DNA from: Mycolicibacterium hassiacum DSM 44199
GTDB taxonomy: Bacteria; Actinomycetota; Actinomycetes; Mycobacteriales; Mycobacteriaceae
Assembly (NCBI RefSeq): GCF_900603025.1
Contig: NZ_LR026975.1
Span: forward strand, 1,488,001 to 1,552,000
Reading direction: 5' to 3'
DNA: 64,000 bases
The notes beneath the pieces were generated by a model. It was given only the letters and a program-made list of their open reading frames with translations, was not told the origin of the DNA and did not search any database. The translations under genes and the position numbers were made by a program. Shown here one piece after another: positions 1 to 8,586 of this stretch. How positions within the stretch are numbered: position 1 is the stretch's first letter; each line of letters begins with the position of its first letter.

Positions 1-702
1 CCGGTGACCGACTGGCTGGATCAGCGTGATCCCGGCTGGAAGGCCACCATCGAGTTCGTCGCGATCGACATGTCGGTCACCTACGCCAACGCTGCGCGCC
101 AAGCGTTGCCGCACGCGAAGCTGATCGTCGATCGGTTTCATCTGGTCAAGCGGGCCAACGAAATGGTCGATGAGGTCCGGCGCCGCACTACCCAAGCCCA
201 CCGTTTGCGCCGCGGACGCAAAAGCGACCCCGAATGGATCAACCGGCGCCGGCTGCTGCGCGCCGCTGAGCGATTGACCGATGAGCAACGCCACAAGCTG
301 TTCGTGAAACTGACCTCAGCGGACCCCAATGGCGACATCGCCGCCGCCTGGATCGCCAAAGAGCTCCTACGAGATGTGTTGGCCTGCACCGCCCGTGGCG
401 GATTGACCTACGAGATCCGCGATGCGCTGTACCGGTTCTACACGTTCTGCGCCGCCTGCTCGGTGCCCGAGATCAGCAAGCTTGCCCGCACCATCTCAGC
501 ATGGCAGGAGCCGATGATCCTGGCCATCCAGACCGGACTGTCCAACGCCCGCAGCGAAGGCTACAACCGCATCATCAAACACGTCGGCCGCATCGCCTTC
601 GGATTCCGCAACCCAGAAAACCAACGCCGCCGAGTACGGTGGGCCTGCACCCGCCAATCCCGGCGGACGCCACCCAGCACCAAGCAGGTACGCCCCTGCT
701 AA
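1..702 (+). CDS. ISL3-family transposase (5' end outside window)
   Basis: This is the C-terminal 233 or so residues of a DDE transposase of the ISL3 family, the enzyme that cuts and joins its own element. The frame is open from base 1, so the GTG at base 4 is internal rather than a start. Recognisable blocks are VAIDMS (one catalytic Asp), VDRFHLVKRAN and, near the end, NARSEGYNRIIKHVGR followed by GFRNPENQRRR, the usual C-terminal ISL3 signature with the last catalytic Glu. The natural-looking C-terminus lies a few bases before the terminal repeat. The catalytic residues in view are intact, so activity cannot be excluded. Confidence 0.85.
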   Translation, partial: PVTDWLDQRDPGWKATIEFVAIDMSVTYANAARQALPHAKLIVDRFHLVKRANEMVDEVRRRTTQAHRLRRGRKSDPEWINRRRLLRAAERLTDEQRHKLFVKLTSADPNGDIAAAWIAKELLRDVLACTARGGLTYEIRDALYRFYTFCAACSVPEISKLARTISAWQEPMILAIQTGLSNARSEGYNRIIKHVGRIAFGFRNPENQRRRVRWACTRQSRRTPPSTKQVRPC

Positions 703-714
703 CTCGGAAGAGCC
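1..714 (+). mobile_element. ISL3-family insertion sequence, right part only
   Basis: The left part lies outside the window. The visible part is the transposase gene plus about 12 bases ending in AACTCGGAAGAGCC. Read from outside inward this gives GGCTCTTCCGAGTT, typical of ISL3-family terminal repeats, so the element probably ends near base 714. Host sequence resumes directly with an NRPS coding fragment. The 8-base target duplication expected for the family cannot be checked without the left end. Confidence 0.7.
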
Positions 715-718
715 CGTA

Positions 719-1093
719 TTGCGGATGTGCAACATCGAGGTGCCGGACCAGGACGAGCCACTGACGGTCGAACAGGCCGAAGCCCTGCTGCGCGAACACG
801 CGGCGGTGGAGTTCCGCCGCTACACCTATCTGCGCGACCTGATCGTCGGCAACATCAACACCAACAGGGGGCTCTACCGCGACTACCAGCCGGAGATCTA
901 CGACGGCGACATGGTCGTCTTCACCGCGGTGGGCGAGACCGAGACCGGCCCGTCGGCGACCGAGAGTTGGCGCCCGTACGTCACCGGCGACATCGCCGAG
1001 TACCGGGTCGACTGCATCCACGCCGATATGCTCACCGTTGAATCCGTCGCCAAGTACGGTGAGCAGTTGCGCCGGATCCTGCGCGGCGACTGA
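719..1093 (+). pseudogene. NRPS C-terminal thioesterase remnant, cut by the ISL3 element
   Basis: About 124 codons resemble the end of a type I thioesterase domain that releases products from non-ribosomal peptide synthetases. Features are an alpha-helical lid-like stretch (LTVEQAEALL), a long charged segment, and the closing block SWRPYVTGDIAEYRVDC followed by HADMLTVES, which matches the SWRPYVTG...H.DM tail of NRPS thioesterases. The Ser and Asp of the catalytic triad would lie upstream and are absent. The fragment starts within 5 bases of the IS end, so the parent gene was interrupted or deleted by the insertion. The nominal TTG start has no ribosome binding site. It is treated as a dead remnant; the parent synthetase is not in this window. 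Confidence 0.6.
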
Positions 1094-1167
1094 CCCGTTG
1101 ACGCTGCAGCCATGGCGCAGAAGTGCGGGTGGCCAACGCCGTAGCCGCAGACTCAACGCGCCGGCGC

Positions 1168-3099
1168 TCAGGTGTCGACGATGTTCTCCGGGTGCAGCAT
1201 CTCGGCGTAGCGCAGCTGTTCGGGGATACCGAACCCGTCCACCAGCAACTCCGCGTAGGGCCGCAGATTGCGGCAGCGTTCGTTGATCCCGCGGGTGACG
1301 GCCTTCGCGCGCTCGGTGGACAGGAACCGGTGCTCCATGTACCAGGCGCGGTCCCGCTCGAACACCGACAACGCGTACAGATCGCACACCATGCTCAGAA
1401 TGCGCCGGGCCTCCTCGTCCTCGCACGCCTCGATCCCCGCGACGAACGCCTCGAGAACGACCCGTTCGATGTGCGCCCGGGCGGCGTGCAACACATGGTC
1501 CTGCACCGCGTTGAACGCGTCGAACTCGTCCATCTCCTTGGACTTGCCCTGCAGCCGCCGCGCCAGCGTGGAGATCATGTACTCCTCGCGGTCCTCGAAC
1601 ATCTTGACCTGAGTGCCGCGGTTGAACAGGCTGCCCTCCTCCTCGTTGTCCTGGCGGGTGTCGAGGATGGTCTGGATGATCGTCTCCGCCGCGGTGCGTT
1701 TGAGCACCCGCTCCCCGGCGTAGTTGGCCGCGAACCGCACCCACTCGACCGGGCTCATCCCCTTGATGTCGTCGGCGTACTCGGTGAGCAGCTGTTTGGC
1801 GACGAGCTGCAGCAGCACGTGATTGTCGCCCTCGAACGTGGTGAACACATCGGTGTCGCCGCGCAGCGCGATGAGCCGGTTCTCGGCCAGATACCCGGCG
1901 CCGCCGCAGGCCTCGCGGGCCTCCTGGATCGCGCGGGTCGCATGCCAGGTGGCGATCGCCTTCAGCCCGGCCGCACGCGCCTCCAGCTCGCGTTGCTCCT
2001 CCGGATCGGGTTCCTCGACGGTCTGCAGATCGTGGCATTTGGCCACCAGCTCGTTCTGTGCGAACTGCAGCGCATACGACTCGGCGATCAACGGCAGCAG
2101 CCGGCGCTGGTGCACCAGATAGTCCATGATCAGCACCTCGCCGCCGTCCGGGCGGTCGAACTGACGGCGCTGCAACGCATACCGCGTCGCGATGTCCAGC
2201 GCCACCCGGGCCGCGGCCGCCGCGGCCCCGCCGACCGTGACCCGGCCGCGCACCAGGGTGCCGAGCATGGTGAAGAACCGCCGTCCCGTGCTCTCGATCG
2301 GCGACGAGTAGTTGCCCGCCTCGTCGACGTCGCCGTACCGGTTGAGCAGGTTCTCCCGCGGGACCCGGACGTGATCGAACTGGATCCGGCCGTTGTCGAC
2401 CCCGGGCAGGCCGCCCTTGTACGCGCAGTCGCCGGTGGTCACCCCCGGCAGGTCGTTGCCCTGCTCGTCGCGGATCGGCACCAGAAAGCAGTGCACCCCG
2501 TGGTTCTGCCCGTCCGGGGTGATCAACTGCGCGAAAACCGCTGCCACCCGCGCGGTTTCGGCTGCCCCGCAGATGTAGTCCTTGCGCGACGTGGCGGTGG
2601 GGGAGTCGATGACGAATTCGCGGGTGGCCGGATCGTAGGTCGCGGTGGTCTCGATCGACTGGACATCGCTGCCGTGCCCGGTCTCGGTCATCGCGAAACA
2701 GCCGAGCAGATCGAGGTCGATGATCTGCCGCACATAGGCCTGATGGTGACGTTCGGTACCCAGGTTCTCGATCGCCCCACCGAACAGACCCCACTGCACA
2801 CCGGCCTTGACCATCAGCGACAGATCGCTCATGGCCAGCATCTCGATGCGGGTTATCGCGGCGCCGACGTCGCCGTTGCCGCCGTGCTCCTTGCGGAAGC
2901 CGTCCTCGGCGGCGCCCTGGGCGGCCATGATCCGCAGCTGCTCGGCCACCTTGGTGCGGGCGATCACGGTGTTCGGGGTGTAGTGCGGTTTGAAGACCTC
3001 GGTGGACAGCTGTTCGCGCGTCGCGTTCTTCACATCGCGCCAGCGCCCGTCGAGCGCATTGCGCAGATGATCGGCGGTGGTGATGACGTCTCGACCCAT
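1168..3099 (-). CDS. Acyl-CoA oxidase/dehydrogenase family protein, FadE-like
   Basis: A 643-residue flavoprotein of the acyl-CoA dehydrogenase superfamily, longer than the usual 380-400 residues and organised like acyl-CoA oxidases. It has an N-terminal helical domain, the FAD/acyl middle domain with CFAMTETGHGSDVQSIE (about residues 140-155), a central C-terminal helical domain with YALQRRQFD and the EACGGAGYLAENR block with the catalytic region, then an extra C-terminal ACOX domain. Expected reaction: alpha,beta-desaturation of an acyl-CoA. The ATG at 3099 is chosen because upstream in-frame starts would overlap the divergent gene at 3203. It is monocistronic, with about 100 bases to its divergent neighbour. 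Substrate unknown. Confidence 0.85.
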   Translation of the reverse strand: MGRDVITTADHLRNALDGRWRDVKNATREQLSTEVFKPHYTPNTVIARTKVAEQLRIMAAQGAAEDGFRKEHGGNGDVGAAITRIEMLAMSDLSLMVKAGVQWGLFGGAIENLGTERHHQAYVRQIIDLDLLGCFAMTETGHGSDVQSIETTATYDPATREFVIDSPTATSRKDYICGAAETARVAAVFAQLITPDGQNHGVHCFLVPIRDEQGNDLPGVTTGDCAYKGGLPGVDNGRIQFDHVRVPRENLLNRYGDVDEAGNYSSPIESTGRRFFTMLGTLVRGRVTVGGAAAAAARVALDIATRYALQRRQFDRPDGGEVLIMDYLVHQRRLLPLIAESYALQFAQNELVAKCHDLQTVEEPDPEEQRELEARAAGLKAIATWHATRAIQEAREACGGAGYLAENRLIALRGDTDVFTTFEGDNHVLLQLVAKQLLTEYADDIKGMSPVEWVRFAANYAGERVLKRTAAETIIQTILDTRQDNEEEGSLFNRGTQVKMFEDREEYMISTLARRLQGKSKEMDEFDAFNAVQDHVLHAARAHIERVVLEAFVAGIEACEDEEARRILSMVCDLYALSVFERDRAWYMEHRFLSTERAKAVTRGINERCRNLRPYAELLVDGFGIPEQLRYAEMLHPENIVDT

Positions 3100-3202
3100 T
3101 TCTCGACGGTATCCGTTTCCCGACCTCGGCAAACGTGGTTGAGCAAAGGGGCCGGCAAAGTGGGGGTAAGCAAGGCAAACCTGGCTGGACCGGGACCCGG
3201 TC

Positions 3203-3964
3203 GTGGCGTTCAATCGTCTGGTGGTCGATGAGAAGGTGAAGGCGCCGACCGGGGTACCGCACGTCAGCTCCCACCGGCACGCCGATGTCTCCGGTGGGTG
3301 GCTGCGGGCGGCGACGTTCGGTGCGATGGACGGCCTGGTCAGCAACACCGCGCTGATCGCCGGTGTGGCGGCCGCCGCCAGCGCTCACGTGGTGATGATC
3401 AGCGGCATCGCCGGCATGCTGTCCGGCGCGTTCTCGATGGCGCTCGGCGAGTACACCTCGGTCACCACCGCCAACGAGCAGATCGAATCGGAGGAACGGG
3501 TCGAGCGGCGGGCCTTCCGCATCCACCCGAAGGCCGAGCAGGCCGAACTGGTGAGCATGTTGGAGACCATGGGGATGACGCGCGAGACCGCAGAGAAGGC
3601 GGCCGCCGAGGTGCACCAGGATGTGGACCGCGCGGTGAACTTCCACCTGGTGCAGGAACTCGGCATCGACCCCACCGAGAAACCCTCGCCGTTGGTGGCC
3701 GCCGGCTCGTCGTTCGTGATGTTCGCGATCGGTGCCGTGATCCCGCTGATCCCGTATCTGCTCGGGTTCGAGTCACTGTGGCCGGGCCTGGCCTGCGGCG
3801 GGCTCGGCCTGCTCATCGCCGGCGGGGTGGCGGCCCGCTTCACCAAGAAGCGGGTGTGGGTCGCCGCGCTGCGGCAGCTCGCGCTCGGCTCCGTGGCCAT
3901 CGCGGCGACCTACTTCGTCGGCTCCCTGGTCGACATGCTGCTCGGCAACGGGTCCGCCGGGTAG
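3203..3964 (+). CDS. VIT1/CCC1-family membrane transporter
   Basis: A 253-residue membrane protein of the VIT1/CCC1 family (Fe2+/Mn2+ transporters and relatives). The N-terminus carries the family pattern WLRAATFGAMDGLVSNTALIAG, then a hydrophobic helix and GMLSGAFSMALGEYTSV, the Gly/Ser-rich second helix. A charged cytoplasmic helical section (about residues 90-150, with many Glu and EAEKA-type heptads) corresponds to the metal-binding domain of plant VIT1. Three more hydrophobic segments follow, giving about five helices. The start is GTG at 3203; a second GTG at 3221 is possible. Direction of transport (export to periplasm) is inferred from the family. Confidence 0.85.
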   Translation: MAFNRLVVDEKVKAPTGVPHVSSHRHADVSGGWLRAATFGAMDGLVSNTALIAGVAAAASAHVVMISGIAGMLSGAFSMALGEYTSVTTANEQIESEERVERRAFRIHPKAEQAELVSMLETMGMTRETAEKAAAEVHQDVDRAVNFHLVQELGIDPTEKPSPLVAAGSSFVMFAIGAVIPLIPYLLGFESLWPGLACGGLGLLIAGGVAARFTKKRVWVAALRQLALGSVAIAATYFVGSLVDMLLGNGSAG

Positions 3965-3970
3965 CCCGGC

Positions 3971-4966
3971 CTAACCGAGCCTGTCGGCGGCGAAGCGGAT
4001 TGCCGCCGCGTGGTATTCGGCCCGCCGCCGGTTGCCCACCAGAAAGCTCGGCGGGGCCAGGAACCCGGTCTCGGGCAGCCGGGTGCGGCCGGCCAGCATC
4101 TCTGCGGCCTGGGCCGAATCGCCGCACACCGCACACGCCCACAGCATCTCGTCGGTGACGTGTTCGGCGATGCGGTCCGGACGCTTGCTGCGGAACGTCT
4201 CCCGGATCGCGGCGACCTGATCCTGCCAGCCGTGCAACTCGACCAGCGAATCGTAGGTGCGCACGGTGAGGTAGAACGCCACCTGCAGCTTGGCCTCGCG
4301 AATCGCGCGCTGCGGATCGGCGTCGTCGATCGCGGTGATCACCCAGCCCCACCGCTTCAGCGACTGCGGGTCGCGGCCCCGCTCCGCCGCGCCGGCCGCC
4401 AGTGCCGGATCCACCACCTCGGTCCACCACCGGTCGGTGAACAGCCCGTGCCCGAGCACCCCGTCGGCCGTCGCACCCACGGTGTGCAACATCCGCCGGT
4501 TGAACGCCCCGATCAGGATCGGCACCTCGAGCCGGCCCAGCACCGGGGCGAGGATATCGGCCCTGATCGAGTAGAACTCGCCGGAGTACTCGATGCGCTC
4601 GCCGTTCTCGGCGTGCAGGAACGCCCGGATCACCTCCACCAGTTCGGCCATCCGCCGCGCGGGCCGGCCGGCGTCCACCCCGAACCAGTCCCGGTTCATC
4701 CGCGGGGTGCCGGCGCCGAGCCCGAGGAACACCCGGCCGGGCGCGAGCTTGTCGAGGTGGCGCACCGACGACGCGTGCACGAACGGCGACCGGGCGAACG
4801 CGTAGACGATGCCCGGCCCGATCGCCGCGGATTTCGTCGAGGCCATCTCCGCGCAGGTGATGTAGCCGTTGAGGTCGGCGAACTCACCGGAGCAGAACGC
4901 GGCGGCGCCGGCGGCCTCCGCCTGTGCCGCCGACTCGGCGCCCGGCCATGGCAATCCCCATCTCAC
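3971..4966 (-). CDS. LLM-class F420-dependent oxidoreductase
   Basis: A luciferase-like monooxygenase family TIM barrel of 331 residues, most likely using coenzyme F420 as in other mycobacterial members. Visible blocks: the N-terminal beta strand RWGLPWPGAESA, IGPGIVYAFARSPFVHA, GRVFLGLGAGTPRMNRDWFG, the PVLIGAFN-like strand and GVLGHGLF. The chosen GTG at 4966 begins right at the first strand; an upstream GTG at 5005 would add 13 polar residues. It is divergent from the CoA-transferase gene at 5099 and shares its promoter region, so it may belong to the same catabolic unit. Substrate cannot be assigned. Confidence 0.8.
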   Translation of the reverse strand: MRWGLPWPGAESAAQAEAAGAAAFCSGEFADLNGYITCAEMASTKSAAIGPGIVYAFARSPFVHASSVRHLDKLAPGRVFLGLGAGTPRMNRDWFGVDAGRPARRMAELVEVIRAFLHAENGERIEYSGEFYSIRADILAPVLGRLEVPILIGAFNRRMLHTVGATADGVLGHGLFTDRWWTEVVDPALAAGAAERGRDPQSLKRWGWVITAIDDADPQRAIREAKLQVAFYLTVRTYDSLVELHGWQDQVAAIRETFRSKRPDRIAEHVTDEMLWACAVCGDSAQAAEMLAGRTRLPETGFLAPPSFLVGNRRRAEYHAAAIRFAADRLG

Positions 4967-5037
4967 GTTGTCTTCGACCCTTCCCGACTCATGGTTGCGA
5001 CGCACGCCCTCGCGGCGGCCACGTCAGCCAAGACGCT

Positions 5038-5065
5038 TGATACTCTCAAGACGATTTGAGTATCA
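5038..5065. promoter_or_regulatory. Inverted repeat, probable regulator site between divergent genes
   Basis: TGATACTC and GAGTATCA form perfect 8-base arms separated by 12 bases. The site lies between the divergent LLM oxidoreductase and CoA-transferase genes, about 34 bases before the GTG at 5099. The dimension suits a TetR-family dimer. A related half (TTTGATACTG) occurs ahead of the second CoA-transferase gene near 15433, suggesting a shared regulator, possibly the cluster's TetR at 16727. Function is inferred. Confidence 0.5.
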
Positions 5066-5098
5066 CACGGTCTATCTGTCAGGGAAGGACGACCCCAC

Positions 5099-6310
5099 GT
5101 GACCGACGTTCTTGCTGGGTATCGCGTCGTTGAGCTGGCGTCGTGGACATTCGTTCCGTCCGCCGGCGCGGTACTGGCCGACTGGGGTGCCGATGTCATC
5201 AAGATCGAGCACCCGGAGACCGGCGACCCGCAACGGGGGCTGATCAGCAGCGGCCTGGTGCCCGGCGACAAGGGCGTCAACCACTTCATCGAGCAGCCCA
5301 ACCGTGGCAAGCGCAGCATCGGGCTGGACACCTCGACGCCGGAGGGGCTGCAGGTGCTGATGAAGCTGGTCGAGACCGCCGACGTGTTCCTGACCAACCT
5401 GCTGCCCGAATCGCGCCGGCGCATGGGCGTCGACGTCGAGCACGTGCGGGCGCGCAACCCGAAGATCATCTACGCCCGCGGCCACGGCTACGGACCCAAG
5501 GGCGACGCGGCCGACCGGGGCGGCTACGACCTGGCCTCCTACTGGGCCCGCGGCGGTATCGGTGACGCCTACGCCCCGCACGACGGCGGCTATCCGCCCT
5601 TCCAGCGCGCCGCGTTCGGGGACCTCTACGGAGGTCTGGCGATCGCCGCCGGCATCACCGCGGCCCTGCTCAAACGCGAACGCACCGGTGAACCGTCGGT
5701 GGTCGACGTATCGTTGCTCAACGCCGCGATCTGGCAGCTCGGGATGGACATCGTCGGCGCCGGTGTCCTCGGCGCCGATCTGCCCAAGTTCCCGCTGACC
5801 CAGATGCCCAACCCGGCGGTCAACCTGTACCGGACCCGTGACGGGCGCTATCTGGCGTTCGTGCTGCTGCAGGGCGACCGGTTCTGGGCCGACTTCTGCA
5901 CCCGGCTGGGCCGACCGGACCTGATCACCGACGAGCGCTACGTCGACTCGGCCGCCCGGTTCGTCAACCGCGAGCAGTGCATCACCGAGCTGCGCGAGAT
6001 CTTCGCCGCGCAGGATCTCGCGCACTGGGAGAAGGCCTTCGAGGGGTTCGACGGGGTGTGGGACGTGGTGCGCACCGCCCGTGAGGTGCACGACGACCCA
6101 CAGGTCATCGCCAACGGCTACCTGCCGCGCACCGTCGACGCCAACGACAACGAGTTCGCGCTGGCGGCCAGCCCGGTCCAGTTCGACGAGACCCCGCTGC
6201 GGCTGACCCGCGCGCCCGGCCACGGCGAGCACACCGACGACCTGCTCGGCGAACTCGGCTACCCGCCGGACGACATCATCGATCTGAAGGTGAAAAACGT
6301 TGTTCTGTAA
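5099..6310 (+). CDS. CaiB/BaiF family III CoA-transferase (first of two)
   Basis: A 403-residue formyl-CoA transferase-type enzyme that moves CoA from one acyl-CoA to a free acid via an aspartyl-CoA thioester intermediate. Seen: N-terminal Rossmann-like half with TFVPSAGAVLADWGADVIK (residues 17-35), NRGKRSIGLD (68-77), and the catalytic Asp at about 175 in FGDLYGGL. Length fits the family. The start is GTG with AGGGAAGG 9 bases upstream. It begins a run with the double acyl-CoA dehydrogenase 27 bases downstream. It is close kin of the CoA-transferase at 15504 (same PSAGAVLADWG and NRGKRSIGL blocks), so the two may act as a pair or on successive intermediates. Confidence 0.85.
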   Translation: MTDVLAGYRVVELASWTFVPSAGAVLADWGADVIKIEHPETGDPQRGLISSGLVPGDKGVNHFIEQPNRGKRSIGLDTSTPEGLQVLMKLVETADVFLTNLLPESRRRMGVDVEHVRARNPKIIYARGHGYGPKGDAADRGGYDLASYWARGGIGDAYAPHDGGYPPFQRAAFGDLYGGLAIAAGITAALLKRERTGEPSVVDVSLLNAAIWQLGMDIVGAGVLGADLPKFPLTQMPNPAVNLYRTRDGRYLAFVLLQGDRFWADFCTRLGRPDLITDERYVDSAARFVNREQCITELREIFAAQDLAHWEKAFEGFDGVWDVVRTAREVHDDPQVIANGYLPRTVDANDNEFALAASPVQFDETPLRLTRAPGHGEHTDDLLGELGYPPDDIIDLKVKNVVL

Positions 6311-6337
6311 CGTCTTCGAAGGCAAAGGCGGTAATCG

Positions 6338-8584
6338 GTGACCGGCAACGAGGACTGGCGGCCCCGCCTGCAGCGGCTGCTGGAGGACTACAAACAGCGA
6401 CCCCGGCCGAAGGGCGACCGCATCGAGGCGGCCCGCGCCTGGCACGCCGAATTGGTCGACAACGGGCTGGCCGCTCCAGGATGGCCCAAATCGGTTGGCG
6501 GGCTTGAGCTCTCGCTGGAGGATCAGCTCGACTACTACCGGATGATGACCGCGGCCGGTGCGCCGCCGCATCCCTGCCCGCTGTCGTTCATCGTCGCGCC
6601 CACCCTGATCATGCACGGCACGCAGGCCCAGAAGGACCGCTTCCTGCGGCCTCTGCTGCGCGCCGACGAGTTCTGGTGCCAGGGCTTCTCCGAGCCGGGT
6701 GCGGGCAGCGATCTGGCGTCGCTGTCGACCCGGGCGGTCCGCGACGGCGACGTGTACCGGGTCACCGGCCAGAAGGTGTGGACGACGATGGCCGACCGCG
6801 CCGACTGGATGTTCGCCCTGGTGCGCACCGGGCCCGCCGGACGCAGCGCCGACGGCATCAGCTACCTGCTGATCCCGATGAACAGCCCCGGCATCACCGT
6901 GCGGCCGCTGCGCGACATCAGCGGCGCCGCGCATTTCGCCGAGGTGTTCTTCGACGACGTCGCGGTGCCGGTGGAGAACCTGGTGGGCGAGGAGGGCCGC
7001 GGCTGGGACATCATGCGCACCTCGCTGGGGCACGAACGCGCGACGGCCTTCCTGGCCGACGAGTTCAAGTACCGCAACACCGTCGACCGCGTCGTGCGAC
7101 TGCTCGTCGAGCAGGGACTGGCCGACGATCCGCTGGTGCGCCAGGACATCGCCCGTCTGGAGTCCGGTGTGCAGACCATCGCCGCCAACAGTGCGCGGGC
7201 GCTGGCGGCGGTGCTGCGCGGCGAGGACCCGGGCGGGGTCGCCTCGGTGAACCGGCTGGTCAAATCCGAGTTCGAACAGCGGCTGCACGCGCTGGGGTTG
7301 CGTGCGCTGGGTCCGCACGGCGCGCTCGGCAGCCGCGCCGAGAACGCCGTCGACAACGGCCGGTGGAGCTACGGGTACCTGATGAGCCGGGCCACCACGA
7401 TCGGCGCGGGAACCGCGGAGATCCAACGCAACACGATCGCCGAGGCGGTGCTCGGGCTGCCGTCGCATCGCGGTGAGAAGACCCGCCCGCCGGCCGTCGA
7501 CCCGGGTGATCCGCTCGCCCCGCCGGAAGACGAGGAGCGTGAACTGCGCGAGGTGCTGGCCAAGGCGCTGGCCGGCTGTGTGGACGTCGAGGCGCTGCTG
7601 GACCGCAACCGCCCGATCGACGCCTGGGACCGGTCGGCGTGGAACGCGCTGGTCGAATTCGGCCTGCCCGGGCTGGCGGTCGACGAATCGCTGGGCGGCG
7701 CGGGGGCTCGGCCGCGGCTGCTCTACGCCGCGATCGAGGAGGCCGCCAAGGCGCTGACCCCCGCACCCCTGGTGCCGACCGTCACCGCTGTGGCGCTCGC
7801 GCAGCACGCGAACGCCACCGACATACTGCGCCGGATCACCGGCGGGGCGACCGCCGCGGTCGCGATCCCGGTGGACGACTCCGGCTGGAGCATCACGAAT
7901 CTGCCCCACTGGGACGGCCGGCACCTCCGCGGTGAGATCCCGGTGGCGGCCGGCGCACCGGCCGCCGAGGTGCTGCTGGTCGCGGCCCGCGGCGCCGAAC
8001 CGGTGCTGCTCGCGGTCGAACCCGGCGCCGAAGGGGTGACCGTGTCCGCGGTGCAGCCGCTGGATCTCACCGCCACCGTGGCCGCGGTCCGGTTCGACAC
8101 GGAAGCCGCCACGGTGCTGGCCGCGGGGGAGCTCGCCGAGGCCGCGCTGGCGGCCGCCCGGCGCACCGCGGTGCTGGCCGTCGCCGCCGACTCGGTCGGG
8201 GTGGCGGCACGCGCCGTGGCGATGGCCGTGCAGTGGGCCGGCGAGCGTGAACAGTTCGGCCGAAAGATCGGTTCGTTCCAGGCGATCTCGCATCGCTGCG
8301 CGGATATGGCCGTGGCGCTGGAGGGCGCACGCAGTCAGGTCCTGGCGGCCGCCGAGGCCGACAGCGATCCGCTGGTCGACCTCGCCGCCGCCGAGGCGTT
8401 CGACGCGGCGGTCGGCGCTGCCGAGGCCAACATCCAGATCCACGGCGGGATCGGCTTCACCTGGGAACACCCCGCACACCTGTTGCTGCGCCGGGCCCGG
8501 GCCAACGCGGTGCTCGTCGGGCGCGCCGAGGCGCTGCGCGACCGGGCGGCCAGGCACATCCTGCAGGCACGGAAGGAGAACTAG
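6338..8584 (+). CDS. Double-length acyl-CoA dehydrogenase (two fused FadE domains)
   Basis: A 748-residue protein made of two tandem acyl-CoA dehydrogenase units. The first (about 1-385) has WCQGFSEPGAGSDLASL, the flavin-contacting VTGQKVWTT and a C-terminal GAGTAEIQRNTIAE block. The second (about 400-748) is shorter in its middle domain and ends with QIHGGIGFTWEH. Such head-to-tail fusions are known among mycobacterial FadE proteins for steroid side chains (FadE34 type), where a dimer of fusions replaces an alpha2beta2 tetramer. It sits between the CoA-transferase and a single-domain FadE, 2 bases from the latter, so co-transcription is likely. Substrate is inferred to be a bulky or branched acyl-CoA. 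Confidence 0.85.
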   Translation: MTGNEDWRPRLQRLLEDYKQRPRPKGDRIEAARAWHAELVDNGLAAPGWPKSVGGLELSLEDQLDYYRMMTAAGAPPHPCPLSFIVAPTLIMHGTQAQKDRFLRPLLRADEFWCQGFSEPGAGSDLASLSTRAVRDGDVYRVTGQKVWTTMADRADWMFALVRTGPAGRSADGISYLLIPMNSPGITVRPLRDISGAAHFAEVFFDDVAVPVENLVGEEGRGWDIMRTSLGHERATAFLADEFKYRNTVDRVVRLLVEQGLADDPLVRQDIARLESGVQTIAANSARALAAVLRGEDPGGVASVNRLVKSEFEQRLHALGLRALGPHGALGSRAENAVDNGRWSYGYLMSRATTIGAGTAEIQRNTIAEAVLGLPSHRGEKTRPPAVDPGDPLAPPEDEERELREVLAKALAGCVDVEALLDRNRPIDAWDRSAWNALVEFGLPGLAVDESLGGAGARPRLLYAAIEEAAKALTPAPLVPTVTAVALAQHANATDILRRITGGATAAVAIPVDDSGWSITNLPHWDGRHLRGEIPVAAGAPAAEVLLVAARGAEPVLLAVEPGAEGVTVSAVQPLDLTATVAAVRFDTEAATVLAAGELAEAALAAARRTAVLAVAADSVGVAARAVAMAVQWAGEREQFGRKIGSFQAISHRCADMAVALEGARSQVLAAAEADSDPLVDLAAAEAFDAAVGAAEANIQIHGGIGFTWEHPAHLLLRRARANAVLVGRAEALRDRAARHILQARKEN

Positions 8585-8586
8585 GC

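Noticed and set aside
3100-3348. Longer start for the acyl-CoA oxidase-like protein at 3348
   Set aside because: The extension would overlap the divergent VIT1-like gene, and family similarity begins at the ATG at 3099.
575-3646. Very long open frame antisense to the acyl-CoA oxidase-like gene and its neighbours
   Set aside because: GC-rich codon mirror of real genes; Arg/Gly/His-rich, no domain, covers several genes and an IS end.
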